Shown here one piece after another: positions 32,637 to 41,366 of a DNA stretch of 64,000 nt. Numbering within the stretch: position 1 is the first letter of the stretch; every line of letters begins with the position of its first letter. Origin of the DNA: Corallococcus silvisoli. Its GTDB lineage: Bacteria > Myxococcota > Myxococcia > Myxococcales > Myxococcaceae. The DNA lies in contig NZ_JAAAPJ010000008.1 in NCBI RefSeq assembly GCF_009909145.1, forward strand, positions 1-64,000, given 5' to 3'. The translations under genes were made by a program, and so were the position numbers. Below the pieces are notes generated by a model. It searched no databases, had not been told where the DNA came from, and worked only from the letters and a program-made list of their open reading frames with translations.

Positions 32637-33179
32637 ATGTGGGAACTTAATAGATACGACTGGAGAAGCCTTCGGGCTCAGGGAACGGCCGATCGTGTTC
32701 CCGAAGCAATCATGGAGCTGGTCCGGGCCAAGACCCAGGAGGAGGCGGAAGGCGCCTACTGGAAGATCGACAACACGGTTGTTGTTCAGGGCGCATTGCA
32801 CGAATCAGCCGTGCCGACAGCCAGGTGCCTCGTCATCGGACTGCCGCAATGTACCGCGGCAGCCCGTCCCCGAGTTCTGGAGCTCCTTGTTCAGCTGGCT
32901 GGGGGGGAGCCCTCGCCAGACGAGGTGGCTCGGGGGAACGATTCTGTCGCCAGGGAGTGTGGTCGTGAGCTGTCTCTCGCCGCAGGATGCTTCCTTGCGC
33001 TCTTGGAGACTGGATCCGACGAAGAAGCGAGCTACTGCGTCGATCTGCTCGGCCTGTGCGCGAGGGAGCATCCCGGGCTTCGTTCTCGGGTTCACTGGTA
33101 TCTCACCCGTTATGCTCAGAGCGTCTCGGATTCGCCCATGCGCCAGCTTGTCGCATCGTGGATCGCAGAACTGGGTTGA
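32637..33179 (+). CDS. hypothetical protein, helical, immunity-like
   Basis: A 180-residue protein starting at ATG 32637 (an in-frame start at 32589 adds an unlikely leader). The sequence ELNRYDWRSLRAQGTAD, ELLVQLAGGEPSPDE and CVDLLGLCAREHPGLR suggests helix pairs as in HEAT-like proteins; similar small proteins with an opening W/R-rich motif often act as immunity partners of polymorphic toxins, but no toxin gene is next to it. Lower codon bias than the flanking transporter genes fits an acquired gene. Confidence in coding is fair, in function low. Confidence 0.6.
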   Translation: MWELNRYDWRSLRAQGTADRVPEAIMELVRAKTQEEAEGAYWKIDNTVVVQGALHESAVPTARCLVIGLPQCTAAARPRVLELLVQLAGGEPSPDEVARGNDSVARECGRELSLAAGCFLALLETGSDEEASYCVDLLGLCAREHPGLRSRVHWYLTRYAQSVSDSPMRQLVASWIAELG

Positions 33180-33184
33180 AGGCT

Positions 33185-33393
33185 TCAGGCTTGAGGTGCC
33201 GTGCTGCGGCTCCCCTCGGCAGCCCGGAACTGGTGGATAGACTGCGCGTCCACCTCCCGCCTCGGCCTGCCCACGGCCTTGCTGCCGCGGGCGTTCCTGG
33301 TGGCCTTCACCCTGGCCAGAGTGGCGCGCACCCGGTCGCGGATCAGCTCTCGCTCGAACTCCGCGAGGCCGGCGATGAGGAATTCATGTCACG
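33185..33393 (-). pseudogene. serine recombinase (resolvase/invertase) remnant
   Basis: Translating 33393-33185 on the minus strand gives EFLIAGLAEFERELIRDRV, then ARVKATRNARGSKAVGRPRRE, the long E-helix and hinge of serine site-specific recombinases. The frame hits a TGA directly before this segment, so the catalytic N-terminal domain is lost, and the C-terminal helix-turn-helix is replaced by an unrelated tail ending at the stop 33185-33187. A decayed recombinase; it supports a past mobile element here. Confidence 0.6.
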
Positions 33394-33586
33394 GGAACGA
33401 CGGTGCTTCGCTGTTCCCAAGAACAACCAAGGACCAGCCCCCGGGGTCGCAGGCCCGCCTGGGCGCGGTGACGCCGCCGCTCGTCGGGCGTGATGAACAG
33501 CCGCGGCAGAGGAGCAGGAGCACGGGGAGAACCTTCGCCCCATGCTCACCCGGGGACGATGCCTCGGAGGGACTCTTCGCCCTGTC
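33394..33586. other. gene-poor stretch beside recombinase remnant
   Basis: 193 bases between the recombinase scrap and the end of the next transporter gene. Several short frames exist but none has a start with a ribosome site or a recognisable product. Probably debris of the same element. Confidence 0.4.
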
Positions 33587-35032
33587 TCAGGCCGCGGGCT
33601 TCGCGGCTGCCGCCGGCGCGTGGCCAGCCACCGGGGCCCTCGCGTCCGTCTGGAAGTAGTCGTGCACGACGAAGCGGCGTGCCACCAGCGCCATGCCCAC
33701 CGCGGCCACCAGCGCCATGCCCGCGTAGAAGAAGAACTGCCCCGCGCCGGTGAAGACGTTGAGCGCCGCGGCGATGGCCACCGCCACGTTGGCCAGCGTG
33801 TTCGTCACCAGCCAGACGCTCTGCACGGTGCCCTTCATCTCCCGGGGCGCCTGCGTGTACGCGAACTCCAGGCCCGTGGTGGACACGAGGATCTCCCCCA
33901 CCGTCAGCACGATGTACGGCAACAACTGCCAGGTGATGTTCAGCGTGGCTCCGCCCTCCATCGCCACCTGGAAGAAGCCGGCGATGAGGAACGACACCGC
34001 GCCGAACACCAGCCCCAGGGGCATGCGCCGCAGCGGCGTCAGCTCCCAGCCCAGCCGCTGGGAGAGCGGGTAGATGACGGCGGTGAGGAACGGAATCAGC
34101 AACATCACCAGCAGCGGGTTGATGAACTGCATCTGGCTGGGCTGGAACACCAGGCTGCCCACGTGCGGATCCATCGAGCGCGCCTGCACCACCCAGGTGG
34201 ACGCCTTCTGGTCGAACAACATCCAGAAGAAGGGGATGAAGGGCAGCATCAGCCCCGCCACCCGGAACACCGCCTTCACGCCCTCCACCGCCTCCGCCGG
34301 GTGCGTCGCCTTCGCGCGGTCCAGCCAGTGGCCCCCCCGGGGCGCGTCGCCCTTGAAGGCGCTGGCCACCACCTTGAGGAAGGAGTGCGGGTTGGGGCCC
34401 GTGGGCGGCACCAGCACGTAGTGCTTGCGGCCCGCCCAGAAGATGACCGTCGCCAGGAACATCAGCACGCCCGGCACGCCGAACGCCACCGCCGGCCCGA
34501 ACTTCGTCATCAACAGCGGCACGAACAGCGACGCGAAGAACGAACCGAAGTTGATGGTCCAGTAGAAGATGGCGAAGACCTTCTTCACCAGGTGGCTGTT
34601 GCCCGCCGTGAACTGGTCACCCACCATCGCGGCGACGCACGGCTTGATGCCGCCGCTGCCCACCGCGATGAGCGTCAGGCCCGTGTAGAAGCCCGTGGCG
34701 TTGTCCTCGAAGAACGCCAGGCACGCGTGCCCCGCGCAATACACGAGGCTCAGCGCGAAGATGGTCTGGAACTTCCCGAAGAAGCGGTCCGCCAGGTAGC
34801 CACCGATGAGCGGAAAGAAGAACACCCCCGCCATGAACAGGTGGAACAGGCCCTTCGCCTGCGCCTCGCGCGCGCCCACGTCGGGCACGTGCGTGCGCAA
34901 CAGGTAGTCGATGAAGAACACCGTCAGGATGTTCCGCATCCCGTAGAAGCTGAAGCGCTCGCAGGCCTCGTTCCCGATGATGTAGGGAATCTGGGGCGGG
35001 AAGCGGTTGGTCGGGGAGGAGGTCTCGGCCAT
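33587..35032 (-). CDS. POT/PTR2-family peptide transporter, second copy type
   Basis: A 481-residue MFS transporter from ATG 35032 (a GTG at 35041 is in frame). The POT motif is variant: NEACERFSFYGMRNILTVFF (ExxER present), with GSGGIKPCVAAMVGDQF as PTR2 motif. About 14 hydrophobic segments. It is diverged from the transporter at 31098 (different motifs and loops), so it is not a recent duplicate. Substrate may be peptides or related small molecules. Confidence 0.93.
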   Translation of the reverse strand: MAETSSPTNRFPPQIPYIIGNEACERFSFYGMRNILTVFFIDYLLRTHVPDVGAREAQAKGLFHLFMAGVFFFPLIGGYLADRFFGKFQTIFALSLVYCAGHACLAFFEDNATGFYTGLTLIAVGSGGIKPCVAAMVGDQFTAGNSHLVKKVFAIFYWTINFGSFFASLFVPLLMTKFGPAVAFGVPGVLMFLATVIFWAGRKHYVLVPPTGPNPHSFLKVVASAFKGDAPRGGHWLDRAKATHPAEAVEGVKAVFRVAGLMLPFIPFFWMLFDQKASTWVVQARSMDPHVGSLVFQPSQMQFINPLLVMLLIPFLTAVIYPLSQRLGWELTPLRRMPLGLVFGAVSFLIAGFFQVAMEGGATLNITWQLLPYIVLTVGEILVSTTGLEFAYTQAPREMKGTVQSVWLVTNTLANVAVAIAAALNVFTGAGQFFFYAGMALVAAVGMALVARRFVVHDYFQTDARAPVAGHAPAAAAKPAA

Positions 35033-35055
35033 GACCTCCACCCTACCGGGGCCCC

Positions 35056-37929
35056 TCAGGCCGCGTCCACGCGCTTGCCAATGCGGGCCCGGCGCGCCTT
35101 GCCCAGCACGTGCTTCAAGTAGCGGCCCGTGTGGCTGGCCTCCACCCGAGCGACCTGCTCCGGCGTGCCGGTGGCCAGCACCTGCCCGCCGCCCGCGCCG
35201 CCCTCCGGCCCCAGGTCGATGAGCCAGTCCGCGCTCTTGATGACATCCAGGTTGTGCTCGATGACGAGCACGCTGTTGCCCGCCTCCACCAGCCGGTTGA
35301 GCACGGAGAGCAGCTTGCGGATGTCCTCGAAGTGCAGGCCCGTGGTGGGCTCATCCAGGATGTAGAGCGTGCGGCCCGTCGCCACGCGCGCCAGCTCGCG
35401 CGCCAGCTTGATGCGCTGCGCCTCGCCGCCGGACAGGGTGGGGGAGGGCTGGCCCAGCCGCAGGTAGCCCAGGCCCACGTCACCCAGCGTCTGGAGCACG
35501 CGCATGATGTCCTTGTGCGCGCTGAAGTGGTCCATCGCCTCGCGCACGCTCAGGTCCAGCGTCTCCGCGATGTTCTTGCCCTTGTAGCGCACGCGCAGCG
35601 TCGCTTCGTTGAAGCGCTTGCCGTTGCAGACCTCGCACGGGACGTACACGTCCGCCAGGAAGTGCATCTCCACCAGCTTCACGCCGTCGCCCTCGCACGC
35701 CTCGCAGCGGCCGCCCTTGATGTTGAAGCTGAAGCGGCCCGGGCCGTAGCCGAACGTGCGCGCCTCCGGCGTCATCGCGAAGACCTCGCGGACGGCGTCG
35801 AACACCTTGGTGTACGTGGCCGGGTTGCTGCGCGGCGTGCGCCCGATGGGCCGCTGGTCGATGTCGATGACCTTGTCCAGGTGCTCCAGGCCCTTGATGG
35901 CCTTGTGCTTCCCCATGGGCTCGCGGCTGTCGTAGAGCGCCCGCGCCAGCGCCGGATACAGGATTTCATTGATGAGCGTGGACTTGCCCGCCCCGGACAC
36001 GCCCGTCACCGCCGTGAAGATGCCCAGCGGGATGTCCGCGTCCACGTTCTTCAGGTTGTTCTCCGTCGCGCCCACGATGGAGATCTGATGCTTCGGGTTC
36101 GGCTCGCGGCGCGACTCGGGGATTTCAATCTCCTGACGCCCGGACAGGTACGCGCCGGTGAGGCTGTTCTCGTCCGCCATCACCTGCTTCGGCGTGCCCT
36201 GGGACACCACCTGCCCGCCCAGCTCGCCCGCGCCGGGACCGAAGTCCACCAGGTAGTCCGCCTCCTCCATCGTCTCCTCGTCGTGCTCCACGACGATGAC
36301 GGAGTTGCCCAGGTCGCGCAGCCGCTTGAGCGTCGTCAGCAGCTTGCCGTTGTCGCGCTGGTGCAGGCCGATGGAGGGCTCGTCCAGGATGTAGATGACG
36401 CCCGTCAGCTCGCTGCCCATCTGCGACGCCAGCCGGATGCGCTGGCTCTCGCCGCCGGACAGCGTGGACGCGGTGCGGTCCAGCGTGAGGTAGCCCAGGC
36501 CCACGTCCACCAGGAAGGACAGGCGGCTGCGGATCTCCTTGAGCAGCTCCTGGGCGATCTTCTCCTCCTGCTTGCTCAAGTCCAGCTTCGTCAGGAACGC
36601 GCGCGTGTCCGTGATGGTCAGCCGGCTCAGCTCCACCAGCGTGCGCTCGTGCACCTTCACCGCGCGGCTCTCCGGGCGCAGGCGCTCGCCCTTGCAGGAC
36701 GGGCAGGGCTTGTCGCTGAAGTACTTCTGGAGCTCCGCCTTGCGCGCCTCCGACGTCGTCGTCTTGAAGTTGCGCATGGTGCGCGCGAGCAGGCCCTCCC
36801 ACTCCATGGTGTACTGGCCGCTGTCGCCCCACTGCACGGTGAAGGACTTGCCCTTCACGCCGTTCATCAGGACGTCCTTCTCCCGCTTGGACAGCTTCGC
36901 GTACGGCACGTCCAGGTCGATCTTGAACGCCCCCGCCAGGCTCTCCACGAAGTCCGCCGTCCAGCCCTCGCCCCGGTTCATGCCGCTGGCCCACGGCTCG
37001 ATGGCGCCGTCGCGGATGCTGCGGCCCTGGTCCGGCACCAGCAGGTCCGCGTCCATCTCCGGCCGGGTGCCCAGGCCGTTGCAGTCCGTGCACATGCCCA
37101 GCGGGTTGTTGAAGGAGAACGACGCGGGCGTGAGGTCCCCGAAGGACAGGCCGCACGCGGGGCACGCGTTCAGCTCGCTCATCACGCGGTCGGACGCGGG
37201 CGTGCCCTTCTCATCCGTGATGATGAGCGTGCCCTTGCCCTCGCGCAGCGCCGTCTCCACGGAGTCCGTCAGGCGCGTGCGCAGGTCCGGCTTGAGCACC
37301 AGCCGGTCGATGACGAGCGCGATGTCGTGCTTGGACTTCTTGTCCAGCTCGATGCGCTCCTCCAGCTCCCGCAGCTTCCCGTCCACGCGCGCGCGGGAGA
37401 AGCCGCGCTTCTGCGCCTCCGCGAGCAGGTCCTTGTGCTCGCCCTTGCGGTTCGTGACGATGGGCGCCAGCACCTGCAGCTTGGTGCCCGCGGGCAGCTT
37501 CATGATCTCATCGACGATCTGCTGCGCGCTCTGCTTGCCCACCTTGCGGCCGCAGTTGGGGCAGTGCTGCACCCCGATGGAGGCGTAGAGCACGCGCAGG
37601 TAGTCGTGCACCTCCGTCACCGTGCCCACCGTGGAGCGCGGGTTGTTGCTGGCCGCCTTCTGCTCGATGGAGATGGTGGGCGACAGGCCCCGCAGCGTGT
37701 CGTAGCGGGGCTTCTCCATCTGCCCCAGGAACTGGCGGGCATAAGAGGAGAGGCTCTCCACGTAGCGGCGCTGGCCTTCCGCATAGAGCGTGTCGAACGC
37801 GAGCGAGCTCTTGCCGGAGCCCGACACGCCGGTGAACACCACGAGCTTCTTCTTCGGGATGTCCAGGGAGACGGTCTTGAGGTTGTGCTCCCTGGCACCA
37901 CGGATGGAGATGACGTCGGGCTCGGACAT
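35056..37929 (-). CDS. uvrA: excinuclease ABC subunit A
   Basis: A 957-residue UvrA, the damage-recognition ATPase of nucleotide excision repair. Features: first Walker A GVSGSGKSSLAFDTLYAEGQ (34-53), zinc finger region CPNCGRK and ACPACGLSFGDLTP, first ABC signature LSGGESQRIRLA with DEPSIGLHQRD, second Walker A GVSGAGKSTLINEILYPAL, CEACEGDG/CEVCNGKRF zinc finger, second signature LSGGEAQRIKLA and DEPTTGLHFEDI. Start ATG 37929 is canonical for the family. Length is normal. No SOS box could be identified upstream. Confidence 0.97.
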   Translation of the reverse strand: MSEPDVISIRGAREHNLKTVSLDIPKKKLVVFTGVSGSGKSSLAFDTLYAEGQRRYVESLSSYARQFLGQMEKPRYDTLRGLSPTISIEQKAASNNPRSTVGTVTEVHDYLRVLYASIGVQHCPNCGRKVGKQSAQQIVDEIMKLPAGTKLQVLAPIVTNRKGEHKDLLAEAQKRGFSRARVDGKLRELEERIELDKKSKHDIALVIDRLVLKPDLRTRLTDSVETALREGKGTLIITDEKGTPASDRVMSELNACPACGLSFGDLTPASFSFNNPLGMCTDCNGLGTRPEMDADLLVPDQGRSIRDGAIEPWASGMNRGEGWTADFVESLAGAFKIDLDVPYAKLSKREKDVLMNGVKGKSFTVQWGDSGQYTMEWEGLLARTMRNFKTTTSEARKAELQKYFSDKPCPSCKGERLRPESRAVKVHERTLVELSRLTITDTRAFLTKLDLSKQEEKIAQELLKEIRSRLSFLVDVGLGYLTLDRTASTLSGGESQRIRLASQMGSELTGVIYILDEPSIGLHQRDNGKLLTTLKRLRDLGNSVIVVEHDEETMEEADYLVDFGPGAGELGGQVVSQGTPKQVMADENSLTGAYLSGRQEIEIPESRREPNPKHQISIVGATENNLKNVDADIPLGIFTAVTGVSGAGKSTLINEILYPALARALYDSREPMGKHKAIKGLEHLDKVIDIDQRPIGRTPRSNPATYTKVFDAVREVFAMTPEARTFGYGPGRFSFNIKGGRCEACEGDGVKLVEMHFLADVYVPCEVCNGKRFNEATLRVRYKGKNIAETLDLSVREAMDHFSAHKDIMRVLQTLGDVGLGYLRLGQPSPTLSGGEAQRIKLARELARVATGRTLYILDEPTTGLHFEDIRKLLSVLNRLVEAGNSVLVIEHNLDVIKSADWLIDLGPEGGAGGGQVLATGTPEQVARVEASHTGRYLKHVLGKARRARIGKRVDAA

Positions 37930-38348
37930 GGGGGCGCGCTTTATCACTGAAAGGGTGTTCCGGTGCACGCAAAGGCGTACGCCCGGGAGGATTCTGGGGG
38001 AACACCGGGCGCCGCCCCCCGCATCCCTCCGTCCAGGCCAGCGCGCGGCCGTCCTGCACACACCACCGCCCCCTCCCAGCCGTCTCACGGCACACGAGGG
38101 CAGGAGGTCGGTGAAGCAGCCACCGTTTGTGAAGCTTTTTCAGTCGATTCCACGAAATGTCGAATCGCACGTTTTGCTTGTTTAGGGTCGTTCCCTTGAG
38201 TGGGCGCCTGTTTGCCGTGTTGGCGGTGTGACGTCGCCTCGTTGGAGCGCCCAGGCACCTGGGTTGCACCTTTCCACGACGGCCGGATCCACGTGCAGGG
38301 CTGAGTGGGGGGACACCGGTGCCGTATGTGGGAAAGACGGGACTCCGT
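37930..38348. other. divergent intergenic region, locally AT-rich, with inverted repeat
   Basis: 419 bases between uvrA and the ASH/VWA lipoprotein gene hold no supported ORF. CGATTC (38145-38150) and GAATCG (38162-38167) form an inverted repeat with an 11-base spacer inside the least GC-rich part (about 38120-38195). This is the best candidate for a promoter/operator of the lipoprotein gene. Confidence 0.4.
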
Positions 38349-41291
38349 ATGCGTGGACTGCGATGGATGTCGTTGGCTTTGGCGGTGGCGGCGTGGACGG
38401 CGTGTGAGCGGCCCACCTTCCAGCAAGCCCATACGGGGTTCGCCGCGCGGCCGGAGGTCCTGGAGTTCGGCGCCGCCGCGGTGGGCCGCACGAAGACGAT
38501 GACGCTGCGGCTGACGAACCAGGGACGCGCGTCGTACCGCGTGGAGGGGGCCCGTTCGTCGCTGGCCAACGTGAGCATCCCCGCCTTCGAACCCTTCACG
38601 CTGTCGTCGGGCGCGGAGCACGAGCTGGAGGTGCGCTTCACGCCGGACGTGGAGGGCGCGGTGCAGGGGCAGGTGGAGGTGCTCACCGACGCCTCGGGTG
38701 AAGCGGCCGCGCAGGTGCCCGTCAACGGGCGCGGCGTGAAGGCGCTGGTGGAGGTGACGGAGTCGGCGCTCGACTTCGGCAACGTGAACCTGGGGCTGGT
38801 GGAGATGCGCGAGGTGACGGTGCGCAACCCCTCCGACGTGGAGAGCCCGTTGGTGCTGTCCGTGGCGGGCGCGGACGCGGATCAATTCTCCGCGGGGGCG
38901 GGGCTGCCGTCCTCGCTGGCGCCGCATGAGACGCGCAAGGTCCCGGTGGCCTTCAGCCCGGTGCGGCTGGGCACCGCGCAGGCGGCCCTGCAGGTCACGG
39001 TGTGCGACGGCTGCGAGCCCGCGCTGGTGACGCTGACGGGCACGGGGGTCGCCAGCATGCTGGAGGTGACGCCGCTGCGCGTGGACTTCGGCCGGGTGGC
39101 GGTGGGCGCCACCGCCGAGGCGCGCATCACCGTGCGCAACCAGGGCAATGAGATGCTGCGCTATCAAGGCGCGTCGCTGCTGGAGGATCCGTCGGGCGTG
39201 TTCCAGGTGGTGAGCGCGCCGGTGCTCCCCAACGACGCGCTCCTGCCAGGGGCCATGGTGGAGCTGCGCGTGGCCTTCAAGCCCGTGGCGACGGGCCGGG
39301 TGCGCGACGGCCGCGTGGAGGTGGCCGTGCGCAAGCCGTCCACGACGACGCCGGGCCCCAAGGTCTCGCTGACGGGGGAGGGCGGCGCGTCGTGCGTGGA
39401 GGTGACGCCCGCGCACCTGTCCTTCGGGCAGGTGGCCTTCGGGATGACGGCCACGCGCAACGTCACCGTGCACAACCGCTGCCGCGAGGAGGTCGCCGTC
39501 AGCCAGCTGGTGCTCACCACGCACACGGGGGGCTACTTCACGCTCGCGCAGCCGCCGGCGAGCCAGCCCCTGGCGCCCGGCGCCAACCTCAAGGTGGGCA
39601 TCACCTTCAGCCCGCGCGAGGGCGTCACGGGCGCGAGCGGCGGTCAGCTGGCCGTCACCACCCATCAGGGTGGCTCCAGCGCCACGGATGGGGTGACGCT
39701 GTCCGGGGAGGGGCGCACCTTCCCTCCGTGTGAGTACCTGCTGCCCGCGTCGCTGGACTTCGGCCGGGTGCCGGTGGGGTCGGAGATGGCGCTGGGCGTG
39801 ACGTTGCGCAACACGGGCGTGGAGCCCTGCTACCTGTCGGCCCTCCAGCTCGCGTCCGGGTCGGACCCCGCGTTCCGCGCGGAGCCCGTGGCGAACGGCG
39901 TGCTGGCGCCCGGCAAGAAGGCGACGCTCGTCGTGCGCTTCCAGCCCCCCGCGGACGGGGACTTCCAGGGGCTGGCGGAGGGCTGGGTGAGCCACCCCAC
40001 GCGGGGCCACCCGCTGGTGAACCTGTCAGGCCAGGGCGTGCACGGGTGCTTCTCCGTGCAGCCCACCACGGTGGACTTCGGCACCGCCCGGCTGGCGTGC
40101 GGTGCGCGCACCCGCGAGCTGGTGGCCTACAACCAGTGCACGGACGCCGTGACGGTGGCGGGCATGACGCTGTCGCAGCCCGGCGGAGAGTTCTCGGTGG
40201 CGGGGCCGCTGCCCGCCACGATTCCGGCGGGCGGGCGCGCGAAGCTCACGGCGAAGTACACGCCCGCGGAGGAGGGGGACGACGCGGCCACGGTGCGCTT
40301 CACGCTCAAGGATGGCTCCGTCTTCAACGCGGGGCTCGTGGGGCGGGGGCTCGCGAAGACGAACCAGACGGACCGCTTCATCCAGGACGCGGAGGCGCGC
40401 GTGGACGTGCTCTTCGTCGTCGACAACTCGGGCTCCATGATGGAGGAGCAGCAGAGCCTGGGGGAGAACTTCGCGGCCTTCCTGACCGCGGCCTCCGCCG
40501 CGCACGTGGACTACCGCATCGGCGTGACGACCACCGGCCTGGATCCCTCTCCGGGCGGCTGGTCCGAGTGCCCCGGCGGCGCCCAGGGCGGTGAGAACGG
40601 GCGCCTGTTCCCGGTGGACAACTCCAGCCCGCGCATCATCACGCCGCAGACGCCCAACGCGGCGCAGGTCTTCGCCAACAACACGCACGTGGGCGTGTGC
40701 CACTGGAACGAGCAGGGCCTGGACGCCGCGTACCGCGCCCTGTCGGAGCCGCTGCTCTACAACCTGGACGACCCGCGCACGCCCCAGCCGAACGACGGCA
40801 ACGGCGGCTTCCTGCGCGAGGACGCGAAGCTGGCCATCATCGCGCTGTCGGACGAGGAGGACTTCAGCTCGCAGCCGGTGGACTTCTACGAGACGTACTT
40901 CCTGGCCCTGAAGGGGAACGACCCCTCCAAGGTGACCTTCAACGCCGTGGTGGGCCCGGAGGACCTGTCCACCTGCCCCACCTCCAGCAGCTCCGGCACC
41001 CGCTACATGGAGCTCGCCCGGAAGCTGGGCGGCGTGGTGGACAGCATCTGCACGCCCAACTGGGCCACGTCGCTGGAGAAGCTGTCGGAGAGCGCCTTCG
41101 GCCCCAACCGCACCTTCCCCCTGTCGGAGTCGCCCGCGAACCCGGGCGCCATCTCCGTCCGGGTGGACGGCGTCCCGGCGACGGGCGGGTGGTCCTACGA
41201 CGGGCGCGCGAACGCCGTCATCTTCGACCGGTCGCGCGCGCCGGCCCCCGGGGCCCTGGTGGAAATCACCTATCCGCTGGGATGCCCGTAG
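38349..41291 (+). CDS. lipoprotein with ASH-type repeats and von Willebrand factor A domain
   Basis: A 980-residue protein with a lipoprotein signal (LALAVAAWTAC, lipidated Cys near residue 19 from ATG 38349). About six to seven ASH/choice-of-anchor-D Ig-like repeats follow, each with a (L/V)DFG.V..G pattern (for example LDFGNVNLGLVE, VDFGRVAVGA, LSFGQVAFGM, LDFGRVPVGS, VDFGTARLACGA). The C-terminal third is a VWA domain with MIDAS DNSGSMMEEQQ and LSDEEDFSS. Surface adhesion or assembly is the usual role of this architecture; no specific partner is encoded nearby. An in-frame GTG at 38319 would add a short leader. Confidence 0.88.
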   Translation: MRGLRWMSLALAVAAWTACERPTFQQAHTGFAARPEVLEFGAAAVGRTKTMTLRLTNQGRASYRVEGARSSLANVSIPAFEPFTLSSGAEHELEVRFTPDVEGAVQGQVEVLTDASGEAAAQVPVNGRGVKALVEVTESALDFGNVNLGLVEMREVTVRNPSDVESPLVLSVAGADADQFSAGAGLPSSLAPHETRKVPVAFSPVRLGTAQAALQVTVCDGCEPALVTLTGTGVASMLEVTPLRVDFGRVAVGATAEARITVRNQGNEMLRYQGASLLEDPSGVFQVVSAPVLPNDALLPGAMVELRVAFKPVATGRVRDGRVEVAVRKPSTTTPGPKVSLTGEGGASCVEVTPAHLSFGQVAFGMTATRNVTVHNRCREEVAVSQLVLTTHTGGYFTLAQPPASQPLAPGANLKVGITFSPREGVTGASGGQLAVTTHQGGSSATDGVTLSGEGRTFPPCEYLLPASLDFGRVPVGSEMALGVTLRNTGVEPCYLSALQLASGSDPAFRAEPVANGVLAPGKKATLVVRFQPPADGDFQGLAEGWVSHPTRGHPLVNLSGQGVHGCFSVQPTTVDFGTARLACGARTRELVAYNQCTDAVTVAGMTLSQPGGEFSVAGPLPATIPAGGRAKLTAKYTPAEEGDDAATVRFTLKDGSVFNAGLVGRGLAKTNQTDRFIQDAEARVDVLFVVDNSGSMMEEQQSLGENFAAFLTAASAAHVDYRIGVTTTGLDPSPGGWSECPGGAQGGENGRLFPVDNSSPRIITPQTPNAAQVFANNTHVGVCHWNEQGLDAAYRALSEPLLYNLDDPRTPQPNDGNGGFLREDAKLAIIALSDEEDFSSQPVDFYETYFLALKGNDPSKVTFNAVVGPEDLSTCPTSSSSGTRYMELARKLGGVVDSICTPNWATSLEKLSESAFGPNRTFPLSESPANPGAISVRVDGVPATGGWSYDGRANAVIFDRSRAPAPGALVEITYPLGCP

Positions 41292-41366
41292 CCTGGACGG
41301 CCTATCGTCCGTCATTGGAAAGACACGGCGGGGGATGACTCGACAGCGCGCGGCGGGGGGCCTTGA

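Noticed and set aside
33343..33549. 68-residue minus-strand ORF near the recombinase scrap
   Set aside because: No ribosome site, low-complexity Ser/Pro content and overlaps the recombinase remnant in another frame.
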